Shown here in pieces: positions 42,233-57,200 of a stretch of 64,000 nt of DNA. Within the stretch, counting starts at the first letter, position 1. Each line of letters opens with the position of its first letter. The notes beneath the pieces are model-generated. The model was not told the DNA's origin. It made no database searches and saw only the letters and a program-made list of their open reading frames with translations. Source of the stretch: CALOCY01 sp942491975. GTDB lineage: Bacteria > Bacteroidota > Bacteroidia > Bacteroidales > Prolixibacteraceae. Location of the stretch: the NCBI GenBank assembly GCA_942491975.1, contig CALOCY010000004.1, positions 3,060,008-3,124,007 of the forward strand. The letters run 5' to 3'. The position numbers and the translations under genes are program-made.

Positions 42233-45200
42233 ATCTTCATCTAAATAGTCAGGTATTTCATCTCCATCACAATCTTCATTGGTTGGATCACCGTCTTCAT
42301 CAAAATCTTCATTCTCAGTAGGATCACTGTCCCCATCGTCATTAGGATCTCGCCAGTCTCTTTCTACAGGCAGATTATTGTCTATTTCGTTTTGTTCGTC
42401 AGTGTTTTGTAATGGGGCATTGCTGCCGATAGGATTCATTGGATCAGAAATCGGTAATGTGTCGTAAATATCATCTAATCCGTCACCATCAGTGTCACTA
42501 CCTGTCGGGAAATTATCAGGTACGCCGAGTACCGGATTAAGATCATGTCCCTCAATGTAATCCTGTACATGATCATCATCGGAATCCAGATCCTGGAAGT
42601 CAGGAATACCATCAGTATCAGTATCAGCCGCAATGAAAGGTGTACCTCCATTGTCAGGATCATATTCATCATCCCAACCATCGCCATCGGTATCGTTACC
42701 TGATGGTGGCCTGTACGTTTCAGTTTCTGTCTGTCCTTCTATATTATCTACAATTCCATCGCCATCAGCATCAATATCAATACTATCAGCATATCCGTCA
42801 CTATCGGTATCTACCAGGCCATCTCCTTCATCCACATCCAATATACCGTCATTGTCATCATCAATATCATCCACATCGGGTATAGAATCGTTATCGGTAT
42901 CCAACTGGACAATGATATAAACGGTTGCCTGGCTACAGCGTGGTGGTACGGAACTGTTACATACTTCATAGACAAAACTGTCGTCACCTACATAATTGGA
43001 ATCAGGTGTATAGGTAAAGCTGCCATCCGGATCAATAACGACTGTTCCGTGTGTCGGGCCTACAAGTGGTGTGATGGTTGTATCTACGGTCAGTGTTAAT
43101 CCGTTAGGATCGTAGTCGTTGGTTAATACGCTATCAGAAACAGCTATGTTTTCAGTTGTTGTAACGGTATCATCGACTGCCACCGGGTAAATATCCGGAA
43201 GCCCGATAAGAAGATATACTGTGGCACTGTCACAGGCTTGTGGTGTACCATCGTCACATACCATGTAAACGTAGCTGTCGGAACCTTCGTAGCCGGTACT
43301 TGGCGTATATGTGAAATCTCCGTTAGCGTCGAACGTAAGTGTTCCGTTTGCCGGGTTGGTGATCAGTGATGTTGTCTGGTTATCGCCTTCAGGATCATAG
43401 TCATTGACGGATACGTTTCCGGTAATAATTTCGTCCAGATGAGCAGCATATGAGTCATCTACACCATAAGTTACGTTGCTGTCAGGATTTATTCGTGAAA
43501 TATCAATGGTTACCAATACCTGATCACATGCCGGCGGAGTAATATCGTCACATACTTCATAGATAAAGCTGTCTTCACCTACGAAACCGGAATCCGGTAT
43601 ATAAGTGAATGTGCCATCAGGATTGAGGTCAACTGTTCCGAATAGCGGACTGGTAACAGGTATTGTGTCGAGTACCAGGTCATCGCCATCGGGCTCATAA
43701 TCATTGGCCAGTACATTGCCGTGAACGGGAACGTTTATTCTTCCTTCATAGGCATCTTCGTTACCTACAGGAGGTTGGTTTCCGGTTACGGTATCGGGGA
43801 TCACGGTTATAAATACGGTGGCATCATCGCAATTCCCTTTCGGATCGCATGCCCAATAGGTAAAGGAATCTTCACCGTTAAAGCCAGGATCAGGAATATA
43901 GGTGTAGAATCCTGTACTGTCAATGGTTAATGTCCCGTTGGACGGTAAAATTATTGAAGTGGTGTCTACCGATAACGGATCGCCATCGTAATCAATATCA
44001 TTGGTAAGCACATTACCGGTAACCGTATCATTTTCCAATACCGAATTAATATCATTCAGTGCCACAGGGGGTTCTTCGGAAATTCCGACAACGATATATA
44101 CTGTTGCGCTGTCACAGGCTTGTGGTGTGCCGTCATCACAGGCTACATATACAAACAGGTCTCCACCTCTGTAACCCAGATCCGGGGTGTATGTAAAGTT
44201 ACCGTTTGCATCAAATGTAACTGTTCCGTTTGTCGGGTTACTAATCAGTGTTGTTGTCTGGTTATCGCCTTCAGGATCGTAATCGTTTACGGATACATTT
44301 CCACTCACTTCGTCATCAATCCGTGTCCCGTAGGCATCATCAACAGCAACCGTAATATTACCAACTCCCGGAGGAAGAACATCAATTGTTATAAGTGTTT
44401 GGTCATCACATGCCGGAGGAGTGTAGTCATCACATAATTGGTAGACGATACTGTCTTGTCCTATGAAACCTGCATCCGGTACATAGGTGAATGTTCCATC
44501 CGGGGTTATGGTAATTGTTCCGTGATTGGCATCATCAACAGGTGTTGTATTTAATACCAGGTTGTCCCCGTCCGGTTCGAAATCATTCGCCAGTATATTA
44601 CCAATAACGGTAGAGTCCATTTTGCCTGTATAGGCATCTTCATTACCAACCGGAGGCTGATTTTCGGGAGGTTCAAGTGGGAGTACTGTTATGTATACCG
44701 TTGCATCGTCACAGTAGCCTGAGGTATCACATGCCCAATACACAAAGGTGTCTTCACCGGTAAAATCAATATCCGGTGTATAGGTGTAATGTCCGGTACT
44801 GTCAATAACCAGTGTCCCGTTTGATGGTAAGGTTACCGAGCTTGTATCCACGAATAGCGGATCGCCATTGTAGTAGTCGAAGTCGTTGGTCAATACATTG
44901 CCTGAGACCGGTATTTCCTCTATGGTTGTATTGATGTCGTTAAGTGCAACAGGAGGATCTTCCACTTCGGCAACATTGAGGAATATAATGGCCGAATCAC
45001 AAAGGGCATCCTCGTCACAGATCTCATAAACCATGCTGTCGGGACCCCAGTATCCGGGGTTCGGGGTATAAATGACCGTGTCATAATTGATAACAAAACT
45101 TCCATTCAAAGGAGGGGTTATTATGCGCAGTGTCGTTGTATCAATGTTGTTATCGCAATCGGTATCATTTTCCAATGGTAAGACATTTGCATAGGTGTCT

Positions 45201-48200
45201 TCATCCAGATCAATGGTGTCGTTTACAGCAACAGGTGCACTGTGTACATCAATGGTATCGATACAGGTTGCTGTATTTCCTACTATATCGATAGCTGTCC
45301 ATGTTATTATTGTAACACCGAGACCAAGTGTGTCTCCATAGAGCGTTGTCCCGGAACCGATAAAATTGCCTAAGGTGTCGGATAGCTCGTATGTAACAGT
45401 TGCCGAGCAGTTGTCTGATGTTGTGGCATCCCATAGGGAGTCGGGATGCAGGTATGTACATTCAGGCGTATTGGCTGTTACAGTTTGACTTCCGACACAG
45501 GTAATAGCAGGTGGAATGGTGTCAAGTACAATGATCCCGGCAAAGCAGGAGTCCACATTCCCCGATGAGTCATAGACTTCGAGTTTTACAAAGTTTGTGT
45601 CTGCTACCTGGAATACATCAGCGCAATAGAATGTATCCCTTGCCAGTGCCATTGAGTCTATTCCACAATTATCTGTTGAGCCATATCCAATTTCCCATGG
45701 GGAAATAATGGCAGCAATTCCGAGTGTGTCAAGGTATATTGTTGTATCAATGCAAGCAGGTACAGGTGATTCTATATCTTCGATGAATACATCAACAAAG
45801 CAGGTATCTGCATTGTTGCTTGGATCGGTTGCAATTATTGCAATTATTGTATCACCTACTATTGTATCACCTGCAACAGGTATTTGGGTTATGTCAAGAC
45901 TGATTGATTCGCAATTATCTGTAGCAGTAATTGATCCGGTAAAATCAGGAATGATAACTTCACAATCCTCATTTATTGCCAGCGTAGTATCAATCGGGCA
46001 ATCAATAATTTGTGGAGCTATTGTGTCATGTACTGTTATTGTGGCCTGGCAAGAGTCTTTGTTCCCTGTTGTGTCGAACACATATAGCCAAACAGTGTTT
46101 ATGCTGTCTGCCCCGGCATTTGAACAGCCGAAAGTTTCCTGTTCGAGCGCGAGCGAGTCCACCGAGCAGTTGTCAGAAGAGAGGTATCCTATTTGTGCGG
46201 GTGTGACCGAAGCATTCCCTGAAGCGTCGAGGTATATTGTCGTGTCGGAGCATACGGGCACAGGGTTAATGGTGTCATGTACTGTTATTGTGGCCTGGCA
46301 AGAGTCTTTGTTCCCTGTTGTGTCGAACACATATAGCCAAACAGTGTTTATGCTGTCGGCCCCGGCATTTGAACAGCCGAAAGTTTCCTGTTCGAGCGCG
46401 AGCGAGTCCACCGAGCAGTTGTCAGAAGAGAGGTATCCTATTTGTGCGGGTGTGACCGAAGCATTCCCTGAAGCGTCGAGGTATATTGTCGTGTCGGAGC
46501 ATACGGGCACAGGTGGCTCATCATCAAAAATAGTTACAGAAACATTACATGAGTCCATATTCCCGGTTTCATCAAATACCCTGACAACTACTGTTGTATC
46601 GATTGTAAGGATAGCCCCTGCTACCGGGTATTGGTCAATACTGTCGATGCTGCAATTATCTGTTGCAATAATATCGCCTGTAAAGTCAGGGATTGTTATT
46701 TGGCATCCTGGATCGGGGTTCATTATAGTGTCCAGGGGACATGCTGTAATTATTGGGGCCAATGTGTCATGTACTGTTATTGTGGCCTGGCAAGAGTCTT
46801 TGTTCCCTGTTGTGTCGAACACATATAGCCAAACAGTGTTTATGCTGTCTGCCCCGGCATTTGAACAGCCGAAAGTTTCCTGTTCGAGCGCGAGCGAGTC
46901 TACCGAGCAGTTGTCAGAAGAGAGGTATCCTATTTGTGCGGGTGTGACCGAAGCATTCCCTGAAGCGTCGAGGTATATTGTGGTGTCGGAGCATACGGGC
47001 ACAGGGTTAATGGTGTCATGTACTGTTATTGTGGCCTGGCAAGAGTCTTTGTTCCCTGTTGTGTCGAACACATATAGCCAAACAGTGTTTATGCTGTCGG
47101 CCCCGGCATTTGAACAGCCGAAAGTTTCCTGTTCGAGCGCGAGCGAGTCCACCGAGCAGTTGTCAGAAGAGAGGTATCCTATTTGTGCGGGTGTGACCGA
47201 AGCATTCCCTGAAGCGTCGAGGTATATTGTCGTGTCGGAGCATACGGGCACAGGTGGCTCATCATCAAAAATAGTTACAGAAACATTACATGAGTCCATA
47301 TTCCCGGTTTCATCAAATACCCTGACAACTACTGTTGTATCGATTGTAAGGATAGCCCCTGCTACCGGGTATTGGTCAATACTGTCGATGCTGCAATTAT
47401 CTGTTGCAATAATATCGCCTGTAAAGTCAGGGATTGTTATTTGGCATCCTGGATCGGGGTTCATTATAGTGTCCAGGGGACATGCTGTAATTATTGGGGC
47501 CAATGTGTCATGTACTGTTATTGTGGCCTGGCAAGAGTCTTTGTTCCCTGTTGTGTCGAACACATATAGCCAAACAGTGTTTATGCTGTCGGCCCCGGCA
47601 TTTGAACAGCCGAAAGTTTCCTGTTCGAGCGCGAGCGAGTCCACCGAGCAGTTGTCAGAAGAGAGGTATCCTATTTGTGCGGGTGTGACCGAAGCATTCC
47701 CTGAAGCGTCGAGGTATATTGTGGTGTCGGAGCATACGGGCACAGGGTTAATGGTGTCATGTACTGTTATTGTGGCCTGGCAAGAGTCTTTGTTCCCTGT
47801 TGTGTCGAACACATATAGCCAAACAGTGTTTATGCTGTCGGCCCCGGCATTTGAACAGCCGAAAGTTTCCTGTTCGAGCGCGAGCGAGTCTACCGAGCAG
47901 TTGTCAGAAGAGAGGTATCCTATTTGTGCGGGTGTGACCGAAGCATTCCCTGAAGCGTCGAGGTATATTGTCGTGTCGGAGCATACGGGCACAGGTGGCT
48001 CATCATCAAAAATAGTTACAGAAACATTACATGAGTCCATATTCCCGGTTTCATCAAATACCCTGACAACTACTGTTGTATCGATTGTAAGGATAGCCCC
48101 TGCTACCGGGTATTGGTCAATACTGTCGATGCTGCAATTATCTGTTGCAATAATATCGCCTGTAAAGTCAGGGATTGTTATTTGGCATCCTGGATCGGGG

Positions 48201-51200
48201 TTCATTATAGTGTCCAGGGGACATGCTGTAATTATTGGGGCCAATGTGTCATGTACTGTTATTGTGGCCTGGCAAGAGTCTTTGTTCCCTGTTGTGTCGA
48301 ACACATATAGCCAAACAGTGTTTATGCTGTCGGCCCCGGCATTTGAACAGCCGAAAGTTTCCTGTTCGAGCGCGAGCGAGTCTACCGAGCAGTTGTCAGA
48401 AGAGAGGTATCCTATTTGTGCGGGTGTGACCGAAGCATTCCCTGAAGCGTCGAGGTATATTGTCGTGTCGGAGCATACGGGCACAGGGTTAATGGTGTCA
48501 TGTACTGTTATTGTGGCCTGGCAAGAGTCTTTGTTCCCTGTTGTGTCGAACACATATAGCCAAACAGTGTTTATGCTGTCGGCCCCGGCATTTGAACAGC
48601 CGAAAGTTTCCTGTTCGAGCGCGAGCGAGTCCACCGAGCAGTTGTCAGAAGAGAGGTATCCTATTTGTGCGGGTGTGACCGAAGCATTCCCTGAAGCGTC
48701 GAGGTATATTGTCGTGTCGGAGCATACGGGCACAGGTGGCTCATCATCAAAAATAGTTACAGAAACATTACATGAGTCCATATTCCCGGTTTCATCAAAT
48801 ACCCTGACAACTACTGTTGTATCGATTGTAAGGATAGCCCCTGCTACCGGGTATTGGTCAATACTGTCGATGCTGCAATTATCTGTTGCAATAATATCGC
48901 CTGTAAAGTCAGGGATTGTTATTTGGCATCCTGGATCGGGGTTCATTATAGTGTCCAGGGGACATGCTGTAATTATTGGGGCCAATGTGTCATGTACTGT
49001 TATTGTGGCCTGGCAAGAGTCTTTGTTCCCTGTTGTGTCGAACACATATAGCCAAACAGTGTTTATGCTGTCTGCCCCGGCATTTGAACAGCCGAAAGTT
49101 TCCTGTTCGAGCGCGAGCGAGTCTACCGAGCAGTTGTCAGAAGAGAGGTATCCTATTTGTGCGGGTGTGACCGAAGCATTCCCTGAAGCGTCGAGGTATA
49201 TTGTCGTGTCGGAGCATACGGGCACAGGGTTAATGGTGTCATGTACTGTTATTGTGGCCTGGCAAGAGTCTTTGTTCCCTGTTGTGTCGAACACATATAG
49301 CCAAACAGTGTTTATGCTGTCGGCCCCGGCATTTGAACAGCCGAAAGTTTCCTGTTCGAGCGCGAGCGAGTCTACCGAGCAGTTGTCAGAAGAGAGGTAT
49401 CCTATTTGTGCGGGTGTGACCGAAGCATTCCCTGAAGCATCGAGGTATATTGTGGTGTCGGAGCATACGGGCACAGGGTTAATGGTGTCATGTACTGTTA
49501 TTGTGGCCTGGCAAGAGTCTTTGTTCCCTGTTGTGTCGAACACATATAGCCAAACAGTGTTTATGCTGTCGGCCCCGGCATTTGAACAGCCGAAAGTTTC
49601 CTGTTCGAGCGCGAGCGAGTCCACCGAGCAGTTGTCAGAAGAGAGGTATCCTATTTGTGCGGGTGTGACCGAAGCATTCCCTGAAGCATCGAGGTATATT
49701 GTGGTGTCGGAGCATACGGGCACAGGGTTAATGGTGTCATGTACTGTTATTGTGGCCTGGCAAGAGTCTTTGTTCCCTGTCGTGTCGAACACATATAGCC
49801 AAACAGTGTTTATGCTGTCGGCTCCGGCATTTGAACAGCCGAAAGTTTCCTGTTCGAGCGTGAGCGAGTCTACCGAGCAGTTGTCAGAAGAGAGGTATCC
49901 TATTTGTGCGGGTGTGACCGAAGCATTCCCTGAAGCATCGAGGTATATTGTCGTGTCGGAGCATACGGGCACAGGGTTAATAGTGTCATGTACTGTTATT
50001 GTGGCCTGGCAAGAGTCTTTGTTCCCTGTTGTGTCGAACACATATAGCCAAACAGTGTTTATGCTGTCAGCCCCGGCATTTGAACAGCCGAAAGTTTCCT
50101 GTTCGAGCGCGAGCGAGTCTACCGAGCAGTTGTCAGAAGAGAGGTATCCTATTTGTGCGGGTGTGACCGAAGCATTCCCTGAAGCGTCGAGGTATATTGT
50201 GGTGTCGGAGCATACGGGCACAGGTGGCTCATCATCAAAAATAGTTACAGAAACATTACATGAGTCCATATTCCCGGTTTCATCAAATACCCTGACAACT
50301 ACTGTTGTATCGATTGTAAGGATAGCCCCTGCTACCGGGTATTGGTCAATACTGTCGATGCTGCAATTATCTGTTGCAATAATATCGCCTGTAAAGTCAG
50401 GGATTGTTATTTGGCATCCTGGATCGGGGTTCATTATAGTGTCCAGGGGACATGCTGTAATTATTGGGGCCAATGTGTCATGTACTGTTATTGTGGCCTG
50501 GCAAGAGTCTTTGTTCCCTGTTGTGTCGAACACATATAGCCAAACAGTGTTTATGCTGTCGGCTCCGGCATTTGAACAGCCGAAAGTTTCCTGTTCGAGC
50601 GTGAGCGAGTCCACCGAGCAGTTGTCAGAAGAGAGGTATCCTATTTGTGCGGGTGTGACCGAAGCATTCCCTGAAGCGTCGAGGTATATTGTCGTGTCGG
50701 AGCATACGGGCACAGGGTTAATGGTGTCATGTACTGTTATTGTGGCCTGGCAAGAGTCTTTGTTCCCTGTTGTGTCGAACACATATAGCCAAACAGTGTT
50801 TATGCTGTCGGCCCCGGCATTTGAACAGCCGAAAGTTTCCTGTTCGAGCGCGAGCGAGTCTACCGAGCAGTTGTCAGAAGAGAGGTATCCTATTTGTGCG
50901 GGTGTGACCGAAGCATTCCCTGAAGCATCGAGGTATATTGTGGTGTCGGAGCATACGGGCACAGGGTTAATGGTGTCATGTACTGTTATTGTGGCCTGGC
51001 AAGAGTCTTTGTTCCCTGTTGTGTCGAACACATATAGCCAAACAGTGTTTATGCTGTCTGCCCCGGCATTTGAACAGCCGAAAGTTTCCTGTTCGAGCGT
51101 GAGCGAGTCCACCGAGCAGTTGTCAGAAGAGAGGTATCCTATTTGTGCGGGTGTGACCGAAGCATTCCCTGAAGCATCGAGGTATATTGTCGTGTCGGAG

Positions 51201-54200
51201 CATACGGGCACAGGGTTAATGGTGTCATGTACTGTTATTGTGGCCTGGCAAGAGTCTTTGTTCCCTGTCGTGTCGAACACATATAGCCAAACAGTGTTTA
51301 TGCTGTCAGCCCCGGCATTTGAACAGCCGAAAGTTTCCTGTTCGAGCGCGAGCGAGTCTACCGAGCAGTTGTCAGAAGAGAGGTATCCTATTTGTGCGGG
51401 TGTGACCGAAGCATTCCCTGAAGCGTCGAGGTATATTGTCGTGTCGGAGCATACCGGTGTCGGCGGCACAGTATCTACTATAATGGTAATCTGGTAGTCT
51501 TCTACTTCTCCGTCTGTTGCTTCTCCGGTGAGACCAAGTCCTGTAACAGAGCTAAACCGGAAACGGGCAAAGGTGTTGCCGGTGTCTGCATCACATGGAA
51601 TTACAATTGCGAATTTTTTCACTTCATCCGATAGTGCTTCATCGGTTAATATAGTATCTCCGGGTGTGGTCCAGTTGCCATCGGCGTCCCAGTCGATCCA
51701 TGCAGTAAGGTAACCTGTGCCGGTAGCCGTTACTGTAATGCTATCGGTTGTTCCTCGGGAGAGTACTGGGGATACTACCCCGTTTTCATCGGCGGCATTG
51801 GTGCCATCGTCACCGTCGGATGCTGAGAATCCTGCATCATCAGAAGGTTGTCCATCGGTTTCGGCGTCAGGGGTTGTTCCCAAATAGATGCTGCTTCCTA
51901 ATTGGTGACGTGCACCGTCATCAGTGTACAGTACAGGATAGTTGAATGAGCCGTTATTTGGTGCATCACCATAGTCATAGGCGTACATAACACCGAATGA
52001 GAAGATATAACCATCTGCGAAATCAATACCTGTAACTTCCAATATTCCGGCATTATCTGTCATTAGTGTTGGTGTTTCATCAATATAGTTTCCGTCACCA
52101 TCATCATCAATAAACAGGTAATAGTTTGTGGTAGAACCTGCCGGAAGTGTGGGTAAGCTATCTCGAGGTATAGCAATGGATACGGTTCCTATCTCACCAG
52201 TTTCGGTTACACGCCAGTCGCGACTAATAATACCATAACGATCAGGTATACGTGAGATTGTACGGTCATAAGCCGTGTTGTAATCTTCATTGTCGTTACC
52301 CCAAACCAGGTATTCACCATCGTTCAAACTTGAAGGATTATAAACAGTTACCAATGCATCGGATGACAGACTTTTGGTGCTGTCTTGGAAGAGGCATTGT
52401 GTGGTGTCCCGGCCAATACCGGCAATATCGTTATCGTAGGTCGGGGCATAGGCATCATTGTAGAAAATATGCCTTGTCGCCGGGATATGCATCGCATATT
52501 TAATGTTCAGGTAAGAGTGTATGCTATCGGCAGCAGCTATCGATAGTTTTTCATTGAATACAATGATCTCAGCCATATGCCCGTAAGGTGTATTTGTTGT
52601 CCCGTTACCCACATTAACTTCAGATATAATGGTAGTTATGGGCGTTGCCGGAGGAGATCCAAGTTGGGTTGTATTTGCAGTATTTACATAAAACTCATAG
52701 TTGTCAAGGGTTGTTCCGGTTTCATTGGCATACCTGTATATATTCCAATTTTTAGATGTTCCGGGAAAGGAGTGGGTATTAGAAGTGTTGTCAAACCTCA
52801 TACTTACAGCAGTGCCAAGATTTACTTCATGTGAGCGGTCTTCTCCTGCTCCTGCTCCGTTCCCCACATGGAAGAGATTGTTTGTGGTTGTCACACCGGC
52901 ATCCTCTTTGAATACGATAAAGACATCCGAAGCACTTCCCCCGTCCAGTCCAACGTCAATACTGTCAGTGGTTGAATTACGTGTAAGATAATCATTGTTT
53001 CCATCGAAGAAAATAGCCGGGTTGCCGTTGACAATATTTTCATGGAGTGCCGGTTGATTGCCCAGGATAGGTTGGCTTACATCGTTGAATGAGTATTGAT
53101 CAACCCATGTAGCAATACTATCGCTGACCCCGCTTTTGGTCACACCGTTATCGGCACGCAGCCACATCCTTAAATTAGTAAGTACGTCACCGGGTGCACA
53201 ATATGGATAAATGGTTATCCTGTAGTCCTCTACTTCGCCTCCAAAAGGAGAAGCATCGTGGCCATTATAGCTAAGTCCTGTTGAACCACTGAGCCTAAAC
53301 CGGGCAAAGGAAGCCCCTGCATCGGCATCGGCCGGGGGGGTAAAAGTTAGTGTTTCTCCCGGTGCGGTTATCACTTCATCGGCGAATATTTGTTCGCCTG
53401 CATCGTCCCAGTCGCCATCACGGTTATAATCAATCCATGCATGCAGGTTTCCACCGATAAGTGCAGTTACCGTAATTGTACACTGTTTTCCTGCTGTAAC
53501 AGGCGTATCAAACGTTATCCCGTCTTCATCATCGGGTGTGTTGTCATTGTCATCGCCCAATGCCATAATTCCGGGTATGCCATCATGCTCACCATCAACG
53601 CTCGCTCCCAGATAGCGGATACCAATATCATGGCTTGCCCCGCCGGAGGCTGAGAGGGTGGAGTATGAATCAGGTGCATCGCCGTAATCGTAAGGACTGA
53701 CAATCTCGATTTGATAATCTTCCACTTCACCATCGGTGGCTTGTCCTGTAACAATATCACCTCCTGTTCCGGTAGTAGAGGTAAACCGGAAGCGTATATA
53801 GGTATCACCTAATGGGATACCTGTAGGAACAGCAATACTCAGGGAGTTGGGGCCGGCCGACAACGGTTCATTTATAAACTCCTGTTCATCAAGTTCCCAA
53901 TTGCTGTTTCTGTCCCAGTCCACCCATACATTAAGTTTTCCGGTATCAGAAGCCTCTACTGTAATATTTGTAGTAAGGCCTGTAGCAAAAAGATCGTTGA
54001 ATGTTACACCATCTTCATCGGCACCTCCATCGGTATCATCGCCATCGGCATTTACAGAAGGTTGTCCATCGTATTCGGCATCAATGGACGTTCCCGGCGT
54101 ATTACCTAAGTATATGGTGGTATCCATGACGTGTCTTGCCCCGTTACTTCCCAGTAGTGTCGGATAGTCGGTGGCATCCAATGGATTGTCCGGTGCATCA

Positions 54201-57200
54201 CCATAGTCAAGTGGATTGACGACATCCCTTCTGTAGTCTTCTACTTCACCGTTGTTGGCCAATCCTTGTGGGGTGAGGTTTTGGTCAGAGCTGAACCGGA
54301 AACGGAAGTATATACTATCAGTTGTTACTGTTGATGGTACATTGAAGAAAGTGTCTGTTTGAGTACTAAGCAGAGTGTTCGTAAATATACGTTCATCAGG
54401 TGCTGCAGATGTCCATTCCCCGTCGTTGTTCCAGTCAGCCCAGGCTGTTAAATAGCCTGCTGCTGAAGGGCTAATTGTAATGGAACAGTTTAGTGACGGG
54501 GTAACGTCATGTATCCATACAATACCATCGTTATCGTCTGTGCCATCGCCATCGGCATGCGTAGAAGGTTGTCCGTCGTATTCTACATCTGTGAGTAATG
54601 CCCCGAGCCTTAGCCTGTTGGCATCGGTCATGTCTTGTATATGCCTGGCCCCGTTATTTGCCAATAGTGTATGGTAGTTGTATGTTGTTCCCCCATCGTC
54701 TGGTGCATCTCCAAAGTCAAGTGCATCAACAACATCCCTTCTGTAGTCTTCTACTTCACCATCACTGGCCTCCCCTTGAGGGGTAAGGTTTTGGTTAGAA
54801 CTGAACCGGAACCGGAAGTATACACTGTCGGCTGTTACTGTTGATGGTACATTGAAGAATGTATCTTTTTGTGCTGTTAAGTAAGTGTTTATGAAAATTC
54901 GTTCACCGGCTTCCCATGTCCCATTATTATCCCAATCAGCCCAGGCAGTGAGGTATCCTGTATCAGAAGGGCTAATGGTAATTGAGCAATTGAGTGAAGG
55001 TGTGATTTCATGTATCCATGCAATACCATCGTTATCGTCTGTATTGTCACCATCGGCATGTATTGAAGGTTGTCCATCGTATTCTACATCTGTGAGCGAG
55101 GCCCCAAGCCTTAGCCTGTTGGCATCGGTCATGTCCTGTATGTGCCGTGCTGCATTATTGGTAAGAAGTGTATGGTAGTCGTATGTTGTTCCCCCATCGT
55201 CCGGCGCATCACCATAGTCAAGTGGATTGACGACATCCCTTCTATAGTCCTCTACCTCACCGTCACTGGCTTCACCCTGAGGGGTAAGGTTTTGGTCAGA
55301 GCTGAACCGGAACCGGAAGTATACACTGTCGGCCGTTACCGTTGATGGTACATTGAAGAATGTATCTTTTTGTGCTGTTAAGTAAGTGTTTATAAAAATT
55401 CGTTCACCGGCTTCCCATGTCCCATTATTATCCCAATCAGCCCAGGCAGTGAGGTATCCTACCGCTGAAGGGGTAATGGTAATCGAACAATTTAGCGAAG
55501 GGGTAACCTCATGTATCCATGCAATACCATCGTTATCGTCCGTACCATCGGCATCGGCATGTATTGAAGGTTGCCCGTCGTCTTCTATGTCTGTTAGTGA
55601 TGCTCCAAGCCTTAACCTGTTAACATCTGTTGTATCTTGTAGATGCCTGGCCCCATTATTTGCAAATAGCGTGTGGTAGTCGTATGTTGTTCCCCCATCG
55701 TTCGGTGCATCACCGTAGTCGTAGGCATATATGATCCCAAATGAGAAGATATCATCGTCGTTGAGGGTTACGCCTGTTGCCACAAGCATTCCACCGTTAT
55801 CGGTCATTAAAACAGGTGTTTCATCGGTATAACCATCCCCTTCATCATCAATAAAGAGGTAGTAATTGGCAATGGTAAATCCTGCTCCGGCAGCCGGGAA
55901 GTTGGTTAATGGTACAGCAATGTCTACGGTACCCACTACATCTCCCACACCTGTGGCATCATTTATTTCGGTAACGCTCCAGTCACGGTCGATAATAGCA
56001 TAACGGTCAGGTGCAATAGCCCTGCTGTAGCTATCGGTTGTTCCGTTGTTATTCCCCCACACCAGGTAGTCACCATCGTCTAATCCGGTTGGGTTGTATA
56101 CCGATATCCATGCATCGGCTGATAAACTTTTACTGCTGTCCTGTAACAGGCATTGTGAATCGTTGCGGCCAATACCGGCAATGTCATTGTTGTAGCTTGC
56201 CTGATTGTAATAAACATGCTCACTTTCCGGGATGTGCATGGCATATTTAATGTTCAGGTAAGAGTGTACGGTGTCTGCTTCGGCATCGGAGAGTTTACGG
56301 TTGTATACAATCACCTCTGCAATGTCCCCATGAGGTGGGTTGGTATTGAGGTCACCAATATTGATTTCGGATATGGTAGTGTTTATGGTTGTTGCAGAGG
56401 GAGGGCTAAGAACACCTGTATTTGTGCCATTTACATAAAATTCATAATTACCAAAAGTTGTACCGGTATTATTGGTATATCTGTAGATATTCCAGTCCTG
56501 GGATGTTCCAATAAAGGCAAAATTGCGGTAATAAGAATCGGGAGGATTGGGGCCAAATTTTATGCCCATAGCAGTGTTAACAAGTACTTCGTGGTAACGG
56601 TCCTGTCCTCCGGCAACCATACCATCCCCCACATGGAAAAGGATATTTTGATTTCCCGGTGCACCGGTGTCTTCTTTGAATATTACAAAGACATCGGAAG
56701 CACTTCCTCCATCAAGCCCTACATCAATAGGATCGGTAGCCGAATTACGTGTCAGGTAGTCATTGGTTCCGTCGAAAAAGATGGCTGGGTTACCGTTGAC
56801 AATGTTTTCATTAAATACCGGTTGATTGCCTAGGGTAGGTTGGCTTACATCATTGTATGAGGCCTGGTCAACCCATGTGGCAACACTATCGCTAACCCCG
56901 CTTTTGGTTATTCCGTTATCGGCCCGCAGCCACATTCTCAGGTTGGCCCGTATATCGCCCGGTGCACAGGCCGGATAGAGGCTGATGAGGTGGTCTTCCA
57001 CTTCACCGTCTGTAGCATCTCCGTCCGGATCAAGACCGGTATCGGAACTAAGGCGGAACCGTGCATAAGTGTTTCCTGCATTGGCATCGGTGGGTACCGT
57101 AAAGGAAATGTCCTGAGGAGATCCCGTTATTTCTACATCATCGGCAATTTGTTCGCTTGCTTCCCAAATGCCATTACGGTTAAAGTCAATCCATGCATTG

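Noticed and set aside
45708..51497. A 1,929-codon open frame on the plus strand antisense to the giant gene
   Set aside because: It mirrors the HYR-like repeat array exactly. Because one 246-base unit lacks stops in that frame, all its copies do. The translation has no recognisable domain, while the minus-strand frame is much longer and full of known domains.
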